DNA from: Conexibacter sp. CPCC 205762
GTDB lineage: Bacteria > Actinomycetota > Thermoleophilia > Solirubrobacterales > Solirubrobacteraceae
Assembly: GCF_030646155.1 (NCBI RefSeq)
Contig: NZ_JAUTDN010000002.1
Coordinates: 124,001-188,000 of the forward strand
Direction: 5' to 3'
Length of the DNA stretch: 64,000 nucleotides
The notes under the pieces are model-generated. The model did not search any database, was not told the origin of the DNA, and worked only from the letters and a program-made list of their open reading frames with translations. The position numbers and the translations under genes are program-made. Numbering within the stretch: position 1 is the stretch's first letter; each line of letters opens with the position of its first letter. Shown here piece by piece: positions 25,891 to 35,028 of the stretch.

Positions 25891-26786
25891 GCGTGGCCGC
25901 TCGCCGCGGGCGCGTCGTCGTCCTCGCCGGCGGTCGGCGCGGCGGCTGCGGCCGTCGCCTGCGCGAGCGCCGCCTCCGTCTCCGCGAGGCGCGCCTCCAG
26001 CGCTCTCAGCGCGGCGACGTGGTAGAGCAGGTCGCTCTCGCGCTGGCGCTCCCAGCGCCGCTGCTCGACGACGTCGGCCTGCACGACGCGCGTCGCCGGC
26101 AGCGCCGGCCCGAGCTTCGCGGCCTCGGCGCCGAAGGCGAGCAGCAGGTGCGAGGCGACGCCGGGCGCGAGCGCGACGGAGGCGCTCGCGCGCGCCTCGC
26201 CGTCGAGCGGCAGCAGCGCGGTCCCCTGCAGCGCGACCTGCCGCAGCGCGACGTGGCCGGCCGGCAGCAGCGAGCGCAGCTCCGACAGCGCGCCCTCGCC
26301 CCACAGGGTCGCGTGGTGCGGGTTCTCGATCGCCCAGAAGTCGTCGTTGGGGACGCTCAGCAGGACGGTCGTCGCGGGGCGCGCGGCCAGCTCCGTCAGC
26401 AGCGTCACGAGCGGCGCGAAGTCGCTCAGGTGCTCGATCGTCTCGAAGCAGGTGATCACGAGCGGCTCGTCGCCGGCGAGCGTGCTGCGCAGGGTCGCGA
26501 GCGCGTCGCCGTCGGCGAGGTCGAGCGCGAGCGCGGTCGCCTCGCGCGCCTGCACGGCGGCCGCGGCGGCGTCGGCGACCGCGGCGTCGCGGTCGATCAG
26601 CAGCGCGCTGCCGCCGTAGGGCTCGTCGCCGAGCGCGGCGGCGGCCGCGACGCCGGCGCCGCAGCCGAGGTCGCACCAGCGCGCGGCGGCGCGGATCAGC
26701 GGCGCCGCGAGCGCATAGCGCAGCTCGTGCTCGGCACGCGTGGCGGGGCGGCTGTCGGCGGTGATTCGTTCTTGCCAGTCGGGCAT
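25887..26786 (-). CDS. Class I SAM methyltransferase with C-terminal coiled coil
   Basis: A 299-residue protein: ARWCDLGCGAGVAAAAAL (motif I, about residue 35) and EPLVITCFETIEHLSDFAPLV (motif II, TIEH). The C-terminal region from about residue 225 is a likely coiled coil (LARLEARLAETEAALAQ-like heptads). Sugar methyltransferases with coiled-coil tails (WbdD type) set chain length in some O-antigen systems; that link is an idea only. Start is ATG at 26786, with a short leader and a GGAG 9 bases upstream. Confidence 0.85.
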   Translation of the reverse strand: MPDWQERITADSRPATRAEHELRYALAAPLIRAAARWCDLGCGAGVAAAAALGDEPYGGSALLIDRDAAVADAAAAAVQAREATALALDLADGDALATLRSTLAGDEPLVITCFETIEHLSDFAPLVTLLTELAARPATTVLLSVPNDDFWAIENPHHATLWGEGALSELRSLLPAGHVALRQVALQGTALLPLDGEARASASVALAPGVASHLLLAFGAEAAKLGPALPATRVVQADVVEQRRWERQRESDLLYHVAALRALEARLAETEAALAQATAAAAAPTAGEDDDAPAASGHA

Positions 26787-26812
26787 GCGCAAAGGCTCCT
26801 GCTCGTCGCGGA

Positions 26813-26818
26813 AGGCTA
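26813..26818 (-). promoter_or_regulatory. -10 box TAGCCT for the methyltransferase/GT4 operon
   Basis: TAGCCT lies 26 bases before the ATG at 26786; this leaves a leader of about 20 bases that includes a GGAG Shine-Dalgarno. Confidence 0.45.
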
Positions 26819-26858
26819 CCTGTCGCCCCAGCGGTGCGCGTGACGCTGCCGGCCTCCG

Positions 26859-26864
26859 TACCAT
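26859..26864 (+). promoter_or_regulatory. -10 box TACCAT upstream of mini-ORF
   Basis: TACCAT ends 6 bases before the ATG of the 26871-26900 mini-ORF, the same distance as the leaderless genes in the window. Confidence 0.45.
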
Positions 26865-26870
26865 CCCCGC

Positions 26871-26900
26871 ATGCGCCAGCGACCCGTCCGCCGCCCGTGA
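26871..26900 (+). CDS. Leaderless 9-codon mini-ORF (MRQRPVRRP) coupled to a GTG start
   Basis: ATG follows a TACCAT hexamer by 6 bases. The mini-ORF runs nine codons, five of them Arg, and its TGA overlaps the GTG start of the next gene (GTGA). Leaderless initiation followed by coupled reinitiation would explain how the downstream gene is translated without a Shine-Dalgarno. Small ORF evidence only; no homology can be judged. Confidence 0.4.
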   Translation: MRQRPVRRP

Positions 26901-27868
26901 CGCCCGCGTTCGCACGCGGTGCGATGCCGTACACGGCGCCGGCCGAGCGCGAGCTGCTGCGGCTGGCCTTCGTCGGTCAGGGGACCTATTTCGAGGCCTG
27001 CGCGCAGATGCGCGACGGCGCCGGCCTGCAGACCCGCTTCGTCGAGTTCCGCGAGGGCGCCGAGCTGGGACGGCTGCTGGGAGAGCTGCACACCTGGCGG
27101 CCGCACGTCGTGCTCGTCTTCCGCCCGGAGATCGTCCCGGCGGGGGCGTTCGCCGGCCTCGACGCGGCGACGCTCGGCTTCCTCACGGAGCCGCTCCCGC
27201 GCGCCCGCGGCAGCGCCCACGACGACCTCGAGATCCGCCTCAAGGCGCTGCGCAAGGTCGACCGCTCGAACTTCGACCGGATCGTCGCGTTCGACCCCCA
27301 CATCGTCGCGGCGGCGTCCGAGGTGCTGCCGGTCTGGCGCTCGCTGCCGCTGCCGGTCGACGATCGCTTCTTCGCCGACGTCGAGCCGATCCGCGACCGC
27401 CCGAAGGTGATGTTCGTCGGCCGCTCGACGGGCCACCGCGAGCAGCTGCTGACGCCCTCCAAGCACGGCTTCGACGTGCTCCACCTCGCCTTCGGCGTCG
27501 ACGCCGAGCGGCTCGACGCGCTGATGCGCGAGCACCACGTCGGCATCAACCTCCACAACGAGCCGTATCCCTCGTTCGAGAACCGCGTCTCGCTCCACCT
27601 CGCCGCCGGCCATCTCGTGCTGAGCGAGCCGCTGGACCCGCTGCACGGGCTCGAGCCGGGGATCGACTTCGTCGAGGTCGGCACCGCCGGCGAGCTGCAC
27701 GGCCGCATCGAGCTGCTGCAGCGCTCGCCCGACGCCTACCACCGCGTGCGCGTGCGCGGCCGCATGAAGGCCGAGGGCTTCCGCGCCTCGAAGGTCTACC
27801 CGCGGCTCGTGCACGACCTGCTGCTCGATCTGCGCGCCTTCGGCAGCGAGCGGCTCGGCGCGCGGTAG
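26897..27868 (+). CDS. CgeB-like/GT-B glycosyltransferase-like protein
   Basis: A 323-residue protein with LRLAFVGQGTYFEA, VVLVFRPEIVP, VIFVGRSTGHRE-like KVMFVGRSTGHREQLL, then HVGINLHNEPYPSFENRVSLHLAAG and LEPGIDFVEV, a pattern of CgeB-type GT-B proteins, whose donor motif is the ENRVSLHL segment. I use the GTG at 26897, supported by the TGA overlap of the upstream mini-ORF; an ATG at 26924 (MPYTAP) is the alternative. It is followed by the methyltransferase-like gene; the TAG stop overlaps its -10 box. Confidence 0.82.
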   Translation: MTPAFARGAMPYTAPAERELLRLAFVGQGTYFEACAQMRDGAGLQTRFVEFREGAELGRLLGELHTWRPHVVLVFRPEIVPAGAFAGLDAATLGFLTEPLPRARGSAHDDLEIRLKALRKVDRSNFDRIVAFDPHIVAAASEVLPVWRSLPLPVDDRFFADVEPIRDRPKVMFVGRSTGHREQLLTPSKHGFDVLHLAFGVDAERLDALMREHHVGINLHNEPYPSFENRVSLHLAAGHLVLSEPLDPLHGLEPGIDFVEVGTAGELHGRIELLQRSPDAYHRVRVRGRMKAEGFRASKVYPRLVHDLLLDLRAFGSERLGAR

Positions 27869-27878
27869 CCTCACGTCC

Positions 27879-28823
27879 ATGGCAAACCTCGACGCGCTGC
27901 GCGCGGGCGGCTGGGAGCGGCTGGAGCTGCCGCCGGTCGTCGAGCGCTATCCGACGATGCTGACGCTTGACGAGCGCCGCCTGCTGCACTGGCTGGCGCG
28001 AGACGTCTGGGAGGGCACGGGCGCGATCGTCGACGCCGGCTCCTTCCTCGGCGGCTCGACCGTCGCGCTCGCGACCGGCGTGCGGGCGCGCGCGACGCCG
28101 GCGACGACCGCGCCGGCGCCGCCGATCACGACCTACGACCTCTTCCTCGTCGAGCAGTACTCGCTCGACGGCGGCTACTTCGAGCGCTGGCCCCAGCTCG
28201 GCGTCGACGACAGCTTCCGCGTCGCCTTCGACGCGCTGATGGGCGACCTCGCGCGCGAGACCGAGGTCCACGAGGGCGACGTGACGGCCGAGAGATGGAG
28301 TCGCGGCCCGATCGAGATCCTCTTTCTCGACCTGTTGAAGCTGGTCGAGATCAACGACGTCGTGCTGCCCGAGTTCCTGCCCTCGCTCGTCGCCGGCAGA
28401 AGCGTGCTGATCCAGCAGGACTACGTGCACGGCATGCTGCCGTGGATCCAGGTGACGATGGAGCTGCTGGCCGACTCGGTCGAGCACGTCGTCGACACCG
28501 GCGGCAGCCGCGTCTACGCGGTCACGAGAGCGATCTCGGCGGAGCAGCTGGCGCAGCTGCTGCCGCTCGACGAGCGCGTCCCGCAGGCGCGTCAGCAGCA
28601 GCTGATGGAGGGCGTCGTCGCCCGCTACGGCGGCGACCGCCGCGGCACGATGACGCTGGCGCTGGCGAATTTGCTGATCCATCACGGCGAGCTGGAGCGG
28701 GGCGCCGCGCTGCTCGACCACGTCGAGCGCCACTACGCGGACGCGCCCGAGGTGATGGTCGACGTGCAGCCGACCCGCGGCGAGCTGGCGAAGAAGGGCT
28801 GGCCGGCGCCGGTCAGCGCGTGA
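27879..28823 (+). CDS. Class I methyltransferase-like protein (Methyltransf_24 type)
   Basis: A 314-residue protein with GAIVDAGSFLGGSTVALATG (motif I-like, D-x-G-x-x-x-G-G), EILFLDLLKLVEINDVVLPEFLP, and the SVLIQQDYVHGMLPWIQV segment, resembling sugar methyltransferases of the TylF/Methyltransf_24 type. The His-containing Q-Q-D-Y-V-H motif may be metal-binding. Start ATG at 27879 is 7 bases after TAGCCT, which contains the TAG stop of the previous gene. The 3' end overlaps the convergent large GT gene by 11 bases. Confidence 0.82.
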   Translation: MANLDALRAGGWERLELPPVVERYPTMLTLDERRLLHWLARDVWEGTGAIVDAGSFLGGSTVALATGVRARATPATTAPAPPITTYDLFLVEQYSLDGGYFERWPQLGVDDSFRVAFDALMGDLARETEVHEGDVTAERWSRGPIEILFLDLLKLVEINDVVLPEFLPSLVAGRSVLIQQDYVHGMLPWIQVTMELLADSVEHVVDTGGSRVYAVTRAISAEQLAQLLPLDERVPQARQQQLMEGVVARYGGDRRGTMTLALANLLIHHGELERGAALLDHVERHYADAPEVMVDVQPTRGELAKKGWPAPVSA

Positions 28824-31644
28824 GGCGCGCCCGCAGCGCGCGGGCCGCTCTCAGCAGGTTGCGCACGAGCAGCTGCGCCGCGCTCTGCGACATCTCCTCG
28901 GTCAGCGCGGTGAGACGGCCGTTGTCGTCCTTGAGCGCGCGGTTCTCGGCGATCAGCCGCTCCTGCGCGGCGCGGAAGTCGGTCGCCTTCGCCTCGAGGT
29001 CGTCGACCCAGGTGCGCAGGTCGCCGATGCGCGCCTCGTAGGCGTCGTGCTGCTGCGCGAGCTGCGCGCGGCCGCTGGCCGACTGCTCGCGCGCGCCGCG
29101 CAGCAGGGCGGCGACCTCGACGGCGGAGGCGGTCGTGTAGGGGCGCTCGACGCAGAGCCACTGGGCGGCGTCGTAGGGCGGCGCGGCGGGACCGGGCTCG
29201 ATCACCCTGCGGACCGCGCTCCAGCGGTCGGCGCGGCGCTTGGCGGCGAGCGGCTCGGCGATCGGCTCGAGCGTGAGGCCGGCGACGACGGCGCGGTTGA
29301 GCAGCTCGTGGTCGGCCTCGTCGGCGCGCGCGTCGGCGGCGAAGCCGCCCAGCCGCTCCAGCGCCGCTCTGCGGATCGCGTACGGGCCGACGGCGAAGGC
29401 GTGGTGGCTGAGGCCGGCGAGCGGCGCCGCGGGGAGCGGCACGAACGCGTGCAGCGCGAGGTCGCGCTCCGGCTCCTCGGCGGCGGCCTCGCGTGGGCCC
29501 GAGGCGGCGGCGCCGCGCGCCGCGGCAGGCGTCGTGCCGCCGGTCGCGTCGAGGACCGCGCAGGCGTAGACGTCGGCGCCGGTCGCGGCCGCGGCGCGCA
29601 GGGCGGCGGCGAACGACGGCAGCGGCACGTCGGTGGGCGGCACGAACGCGATCAGCTCCGCGTCGCCGGCGGCCGCGAGCGCCGCGTCGTGCGCCTCGCC
29701 GCCGTGCCCGGCGCGCTGCGGGCGCACGACCGGCACGCCGCGGCTCGCAGCCGCCGCGACCGGGCCGACGCCGTCCGCGCGCAGGTCGGCGACGACGGCG
29801 TCGCAGCCGTCGAGCGCCGCGAGCTGCGCCGACAGCAGACCGTGGTCGCCGTCGAACAGCAGGCAGACCGTGAGCGAGGCGGCCGCGTCGGCGTCGGCGG
29901 GCGCGGCGGCGGCGTCGTTCGCGCGCGCGACGGCGCGGTGCCAGCGGTCGTACGCGGCCTCGACGGCGGCCGGTGCGAACGGCGGCTGCGGCCGTTCGAC
30001 GACGGTCGCGAGGCGGCGCCGCAGCAGCTCCGCCAGCGGGCGCGGGTCGGCCGGCGCGGTCGGCTCGCCCAGCGGCAGCGGCAGCAGCGCGCCGCTGTCG
30101 TCGCCGAACATGTGCGCGTCGCGATCCGTCGCGGCGACCAGCTCGCCGGTGCCGCCGCTGCGGCCGGCGGCGATCGGGATCGCGAGCGCGACCGCCTCGC
30201 TGACGGTGTTGGGCGCGTTGTCGACGGTCGACGGCATCACCGCCAGCACGCCGGGGCGCGACAGCAGCTCGGCCGCGCCGCGCTGGTCGAGGTCGCTGAC
30301 GATCCGCCAGCTCCACGGCCAGCGCGCCGCGCGCTGCGCGATGTACGCGTCGGCGGCCTGGCCGAGCACCTCGGCGACCGGGCCGAGGAAGGTCACCTCG
30401 AAGCGTGCCGGCGACGCGTCGGCGGCCAGCAGGTCGAGCGCGTCGCAGAGCGTCACGACGCCCTTGCGCGTCTCCAGGCGGCCGAAGAAGACCAGCTCGC
30501 GCGGGAGCGCGTCGTCGCCGCCGGCCGGCTCGCCGGGCGTGCTCGCGCTGGCGCCGGCCGCGCTGCGGGCGCGCACCGCGGGCGGGACGCTGAACGACTC
30601 CGGTCGCACCGCCGCCGGTGTCGCGTACGGCTGCACGTGGACCCGTCGCGGCAGCCGCCAGCCGCGCTGGCGCATGTAGTCGTGCAGGTAGCGGCTGGGG
30701 CCGAGCAGCACGTCGGCGCGCTCGACGGCGATCCGTTCGAGCGCGTCGTTGACGTGGAACTCCTCGCGCGTCAGCGCGACGCGGTTGGCCTCGGCCGCCC
30801 AGCGCGTCGGGCCGTGCGTGCCGACGACGAAGGTCGTGCCGGCGTGCGCGGCGCCGTGCGCCTTCGCCAGCTGCGCGTACGCCGACTGGCCCATGTTCTC
30901 GGGCGCGTGGACGACGTCGAACGGCTGCGCCCGGCGGCGCAGCCAGCGATCGACCTCGTACGCGGCGCTGACGACCAGGTGCGGCGTCCCGACGGTCACG
31001 ACGCCCGGCTCGCGCAGGAACTCGAGCGTCAGCCCGCGGCGCGCGCAGTGGTCGCGCCAGCGCTCGTTCGCCTCGGCGGCCGTCCGCTCCTGCCAGCCGC
31101 TGAAGAGGAAGGTCACCTCGTGGCCGGCGCGCGCGAGCGCCTCCGCCAGCGCAGTGCTGGCGGTGCCGATCCCGCCGCCGGTCATCCCGGCCAGCTCGAA
31201 CGAGACGACGCAGACGCGCGCGGGCCGGTCGTCGTCGGTGACGGCGCCGGCGTCGACCGCGTCGTCGAGCGTGAGCGCGTGCGGCCCGGCGGCGAGCAGC
31301 GCCGCGACCCGCTCGTCGCCGACGGGCGCCGCGACGACCAGCGGCAGCTCCTCGGCGCGGTCGCCGTCGAGACGGGTTGCGAAGAGACTCACGACGACCG
31401 TCCAGTCGGCGTGCGCGGCGACCGCGTCGCGCAGCGCGATCAGCGCTTCGCTGCCGCCGCCGGGGGCGCCGCTGACGACGAGCGCGGCGAGCGTGCCGAG
31501 CAGCTCGTCGCCGGCCTCCGCGAGCGCCGCCGCGTCGAGCGTGAGCAGGCCGCCGGCCGCCGGCCGCTCGGGCCAGCGCGTCAGCGGCGCGTCCAGGCGC
31601 GCGGCGAGCCGCCGCGCGATCGCGTCCGCCTCGTCCCAGCTCAT
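28813..31644 (-). CDS. Large GT4-GT2-like fusion with C-terminal coiled coil (paralog A)
   Basis: A 943-residue protein. Residues 1-140 are a variable N-terminal region; 142-560 form a complete GT4 module (VCVVSFELAGMTGGGIGTA, FDVVHAPENMGQ, ELVFFGRLETRKGVVTL, and the SEAVALAIPIAAGRSGGTG donor segment with its Glu). Residues 600-850 look like a GT2-like half (LTVCLLFDGDHGLL; YAIRRAALERLGG) and 860-925 are a coiled coil. The coiled coil could mediate oligomers or length control. It overlaps the next paralog (28) by 4 bases. Together with the proteins at 31641 and 34973 it is one of three related genes. Confidence 0.85.
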   Translation of the reverse strand: MSWDEADAIARRLAARLDAPLTRWPERPAAGGLLTLDAAALAEAGDELLGTLAALVVSGAPGGGSEALIALRDAVAAHADWTVVVSLFATRLDGDRAEELPLVVAAPVGDERVAALLAAGPHALTLDDAVDAGAVTDDDRPARVCVVSFELAGMTGGGIGTASTALAEALARAGHEVTFLFSGWQERTAAEANERWRDHCARRGLTLEFLREPGVVTVGTPHLVVSAAYEVDRWLRRRAQPFDVVHAPENMGQSAYAQLAKAHGAAHAGTTFVVGTHGPTRWAAEANRVALTREEFHVNDALERIAVERADVLLGPSRYLHDYMRQRGWRLPRRVHVQPYATPAAVRPESFSVPPAVRARSAAGASASTPGEPAGGDDALPRELVFFGRLETRKGVVTLCDALDLLAADASPARFEVTFLGPVAEVLGQAADAYIAQRAARWPWSWRIVSDLDQRGAAELLSRPGVLAVMPSTVDNAPNTVSEAVALAIPIAAGRSGGTGELVAATDRDAHMFGDDSGALLPLPLGEPTAPADPRPLAELLRRRLATVVERPQPPFAPAAVEAAYDRWHRAVARANDAAAAPADADAAASLTVCLLFDGDHGLLSAQLAALDGCDAVVADLRADGVGPVAAAASRGVPVVRPQRAGHGGEAHDAALAAAGDAELIAFVPPTDVPLPSFAAALRAAAATGADVYACAVLDATGGTTPAAARGAAASGPREAAAEEPERDLALHAFVPLPAAPLAGLSHHAFAVGPYAIRRAALERLGGFAADARADEADHELLNRAVVAGLTLEPIAEPLAAKRRADRWSAVRRVIEPGPAAPPYDAAQWLCVERPYTTASAVEVAALLRGAREQSASGRAQLAQQHDAYEARIGDLRTWVDDLEAKATDFRAAQERLIAENRALKDDNGRLTALTEEMSQSAAQLLVRNLLRAARALRARLTR

Positions 31645-33443
31645 CTGCGCGCCTGGCGCCCGGCCAGCTTGTCTCGCGCCCGGGTCGGCCAGCTGCTGAC
31701 GGGTCCGCGCAGGCCGCGACGCAGACCCCAGGCGATCGCCCCAGACGCCGTGCCGCGCTGGCGCAGCTCGGCGTCGAGCTCCGCCTTCTGGCGCTCGTAG
31801 AGGGCGATCAGCTCGCGCTGCTCGCCGATATGCCGCTCGTAGTCGGCGATCACGCCGTCCAGCTCCAGCACGCGCGCCTCCAGGCGCTGTCGTGCCTCGG
31901 CGCCGGCGGCGCGCTCGTCGCGGGCCGCGGCGGCGGCTCGCTCTCCCTCGTCCGCGAGGCCTGCTGCCAGGGCGGGCAGCTCGGCGAGCGCGGGCGGCTG
32001 CTCGGCCCGGAAGCGGGGCAGCAGGAGCGAGCGGGACCGCTCGGCGGCTGCCGGCGGCAGCACGCTGCCCCAGTCGCGCGCGCGCAGCTCGCTCCAGTCG
32101 TCGTCTGCGACCGCGGTCAGCAACGGGTCCGGCAGCAGCTCGACGGCACGGCCGGCAAGCGCGAGGCGGGCGAGCAGGTCATCGTCGACGGCAGGCCCGT
32201 CTAGCTCGCCGCCGTAGCCGCCGACGGCGTCGAGCGCGGTGCGCCGGACGGCATACGCGCCGACCGCGAGCGCCGGGTAGAGCAGCTGCGCGATCGCAGG
32301 ACCGGGCAGTGGAACGTAGGCGCAGTGGTCGATCGGAAGGCGGTAGTCGGGCAGCGGCACGACGCGCTCGGGCCGCTGGTCGCGCACGACGAGCGAGAGC
32401 GCGTCCGCGTTGCTCGCCGCGAACGTCGCCGCGACCTGGCCGACGAGCAGCGGGTCCGGTTCGTGCGCAGCGTCGAGCACAAGCAGGATGTCGCCGTCGA
32501 GCCGGTCGGCCAGCTCGTCGCGTGCCGCCCCGGAGAGACGATCGGAGACGACCGTCTCGACGTCGTCGAGCGGCCGCTGCGGCGACGTCGCCAGCAGCGC
32601 GCCGATCTGCGTCGGCGGTGTCGTGCCGCGCCGCAACGTCGTCACGATCCGCTCGGCCTGGCCGCCGTCGGCGGCGACGACGAGGACCGCGACCGTCGGC
32701 GCTGCCGGCGGGTTCGGAACGCCGGGGCGGGCGCGGCCGGCGATCGCACGGTGCCAGCCGTCGAGCGCCTCGGCGTCGGCCGTGTCGACGGCGTCGAGCG
32801 GATGCGCGAACCGCTGCTGCGGAAGCGTCCATCCAGCCAGTCGCTCCAGCTCCGCGGCGTCGGCGACGAGCAGCATGTCCGCCGTCTCGACGCTGCGCCG
32901 CTCGAGCTGCGCGCGCACCAGCTGCGGCAGCGCGGCCGGTCGGCTGAGGCCGTCGCCGTCGAGGCGATCGGCCGCGACGACGAAGCGGAGGTCGCCGTAG
33001 TCGCTGCCGAGCCGCCTGGCGCCCTGCGCGAGCGCGCCGACGCCGTTGCGCGCCGGCAGGTGGACGACGTCGAAGGGGCGCGCGGCGTGCGCGGCCGACA
33101 GCCAGCGATGGACCGCGTAGGCCCGGCGCAGCTCCGGGTGGGGGCTGCGCACGATCGCGACGGCGGCCTCGTGCAGCCAGTCGCAGACGACGCCGGCCGT
33201 CAGCAGCTCGGCGGCGCGGGCGCGCAGGCGGTCGTAGTCCGGACAGCCGGTCAGCAGCAGCGTGACGTCGTGGCCGGCCCCGGCGAGACGGCGCGCGAAC
33301 GATTCGCGCAGGGTGTCCTCCGGCGCCGCGACAACGAGCAGGCGCGCGGGCCGGGAGGCGCGCGTGCGGGCGGCGTCGGGGCGCGCGCCCCATGCCTCGG
33401 CGAGGCTGGCGGTCGCGTTCGGGTGCAGGGTGAATGCGGCCAT
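31641..33443 (-). CDS. GT4-GT2-like fusion paralog B, lacking the GT4 donor domain
   Basis: A 600-residue relative of the two 940-950-residue proteins. The N-terminal acceptor-side domain is present (RLLVVAAPEDTLRES, RPFDVVHLPARNGVG), but the frame goes directly from LPQQRFAHPLDAVD to the GT2-like half (APTVAVLVVAADGGQ). The whole GRLETRKG...E-x7-E donor-binding domain, about 350 residues, is missing with no frame break. The C-terminus keeps the coiled-coil stretch GEQRELIALYERQKAELD. It is probably not an active GT4; it could be an acceptor-binding or scaffold subunit. Promoter-like TAGGAT lies 12 bases before the start. Confidence 0.83.
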   Translation of the reverse strand: MAAFTLHPNATASLAEAWGARPDAARTRASRPARLLVVAAPEDTLRESFARRLAGAGHDVTLLLTGCPDYDRLRARAAELLTAGVVCDWLHEAAVAIVRSPHPELRRAYAVHRWLSAAHAARPFDVVHLPARNGVGALAQGARRLGSDYGDLRFVVAADRLDGDGLSRPAALPQLVRAQLERRSVETADMLLVADAAELERLAGWTLPQQRFAHPLDAVDTADAEALDGWHRAIAGRARPGVPNPPAAPTVAVLVVAADGGQAERIVTTLRRGTTPPTQIGALLATSPQRPLDDVETVVSDRLSGAARDELADRLDGDILLVLDAAHEPDPLLVGQVAATFAASNADALSLVVRDQRPERVVPLPDYRLPIDHCAYVPLPGPAIAQLLYPALAVGAYAVRRTALDAVGGYGGELDGPAVDDDLLARLALAGRAVELLPDPLLTAVADDDWSELRARDWGSVLPPAAAERSRSLLLPRFRAEQPPALAELPALAAGLADEGERAAAAARDERAAGAEARQRLEARVLELDGVIADYERHIGEQRELIALYERQKAELDAELRQRGTASGAIAWGLRRGLRGPVSSWPTRARDKLAGRQARR

Positions 33444-33455
33444 CGACTGCGGGGC

Positions 33456-33461
33456 ATCCTA
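33456..33461 (-). promoter_or_regulatory. -10 box TAGGAT for paralog B/A operon
   Basis: TAGGAT on the minus strand ends 12 bases before the ATG at 33443. The same hexamer in the same position precedes paralog C at 37834. Confidence 0.45.
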
Positions 33462-33539
33462 GGCGAAATCCGTTCGGTGGCGGTTTGCGCCGGAGATCGG
33501 CCGATCAGCGCCGGAACCCCGATCCGGGGGCCGCGGACC

Positions 33540-33545
33540 TATGAT
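33540..33545 (+). promoter_or_regulatory. -10 box TATGAT for the membrane protein gene
   Basis: TATGAT ends 10 bases before the ATG at 33556. Because it overlaps an earlier in-frame ATG (33541), the ATG at 33556 is the better start. Confidence 0.45.
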
Positions 33546-33555
33546 CCAGGAGTCG

Positions 33556-35028
33556 ATGGGAGGGAACGCCGACAAGGGGGCGTCGCGCGCGGCGTCGTCG
33601 GACGTCCGCCAAAGGGTGGCCGCATACGCGATTCTCGCTGCGGGCATCGCGCTGCCGCTGCTCGTCTACTGGCCGGGCCTGCTCGACCCTGACGCCGTCG
33701 CGACGCTCGCGCAGGCGCGCAGCGGCTGGATCGGCGACCACCGCTCGGCGCTCGGCACGTGGGTCTGGCGCGAGGCGTGGCTGGCGCTCGGCGCGGGTCC
33801 CGGCTTCTTCTTCGTGCCGCAGATCGTCGCGTCCGTCGGCGGCCTCTACCTGGTGCTGCGCGCCGCGCTGCGGCGTGTCGCGGCTGCCGTTGCGACGGTC
33901 GTGACGCTGTGGTCGCCGTGGACGCTCGGCTTCGTCGGCTCGATCGGCCGTGACATGTGGTTCGTCTCCGCCTGCCTGCTCGCGCTGGGGCTGGCGATCG
34001 GCTCGCTGCGGTGGCCGCGGCGGGTCGCGATCGCGGCCGTGGCGGTCGGCTTCGCGCTGACGGTCGTCGCCACCGCCTCGCGCCAGAACGGCGTCACGGC
34101 GGTGCTGCCGATCGCGGTCGCACTGACGGTCGCGGCGGTGCGGCTGCTGCCGCAGGACAGCTCGATCGCGCGCCTGTCCGGCGTGCGCGCGGCGGTCGCG
34201 GCGGTCATGGCAGGTCTCGTCGTGACGGCCGCCGGGCTCGCCGTGACGGTCGCCGGCACCTCCGCCGTGACGAGAGTCGAGGAGCATCCGGAGGTCTACA
34301 CGCAGGTGTGGGACCTCGGCTACATGACCGTCAAGCGGGGCGAGCGGATGATCCCGCCGCTGCCGAGAGCGATGCAGCCGGTGCAGACGGAGGCCGAGGT
34401 CGCCGAGCGCTGGAGCCCGACGACGTCGCTGTACATGCGCTTCGACCGCACCTTGACCAAGCTCCCCGAGCTGTATGACGAGGCGGCCGCGGAGACGCTC
34501 TCCGACGCGTGGCGGACCGCGATCGAGGAGCACCCGCTGCTCTACCTGCGCGGTCGCTTCGGCCTCTGGACGCGGCAGCTGGGGATCGGCGACACGCCGT
34601 GGCACACCTACATCGACGGGATGGCCGGGAATGAGTTCGGCTATGACGACACCGCGCTGCCCGGGCTCACGCAGGCAGCGGTCGACTACGCCCGCTTCTG
34701 GTCGGTCGACGGGGACGGCAACGGCTTCATCTACCGCGCCTGGCTGTTCCTGGGGCTGTGCGGCGCCGGGCTCGTCCTGCTCGCCCGCCGCTTCCCGCTC
34801 GCGGTGCGGATGATCGGACTGCTGGCGGCGGCCGGGATCACGTCGCAGCTCGGCCTCTTCCTGCTCGCGCCGTCGGTGCAGTGGCGCTATCAGCTGCTGA
34901 CCGTCTACGCGGGGGCGGCCGTCGCCTGCGTGGTGGTGAAGGCGGTGGCGCGCGCCCGCGCCGGCGAGCCGGTCAGCGCCGCAGCTGGGCGCGCACGAAG
35001 CGCGCGCCTCGACCCGGCCATTGACTGA
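33556..35028 (+). CDS. Polytopic membrane protein (DUF6020-like, GT-C-like?)
   Basis: A 490-residue integral membrane protein with about 11 segments. The first outer loop has PLLVYWPGLLDPDAVATLAQARSG, and later VGSIGRDMWFVSACLLALG and ATASRQNGVTAVLPI, a layout I associate with DUF6020-type membrane proteins, which look like GT-C enzymes with a D-x-D-type loop. Function is unknown. It sits between two paralogous GT genes on the opposite strand. Its 3' end overlaps paralog C by 56 bases. Confidence 0.8.
   Translation: MGGNADKGASRAASSDVRQRVAAYAILAAGIALPLLVYWPGLLDPDAVATLAQARSGWIGDHRSALGTWVWREAWLALGAGPGFFFVPQIVASVGGLYLVLRAALRRVAAAVATVVTLWSPWTLGFVGSIGRDMWFVSACLLALGLAIGSLRWPRRVAIAAVAVGFALTVVATASRQNGVTAVLPIAVALTVAAVRLLPQDSSIARLSGVRAAVAAVMAGLVVTAAGLAVTVAGTSAVTRVEEHPEVYTQVWDLGYMTVKRGERMIPPLPRAMQPVQTEAEVAERWSPTTSLYMRFDRTLTKLPELYDEAAAETLSDAWRTAIEEHPLLYLRGRFGLWTRQLGIGDTPWHTYIDGMAGNEFGYDDTALPGLTQAAVDYARFWSVDGDGNGFIYRAWLFLGLCGAGLVLLARRFPLAVRMIGLLAAAGITSQLGLFLLAPSVQWRYQLLTVYAGAAVACVVVKAVARARAGEPVSAAAGRARSARLDPAID

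Noticed and set aside
29047..31800. A 917-codon open frame antisense to paralog A
   Set aside because: Low-complexity shadow; the minus strand carries the GT4 motifs.
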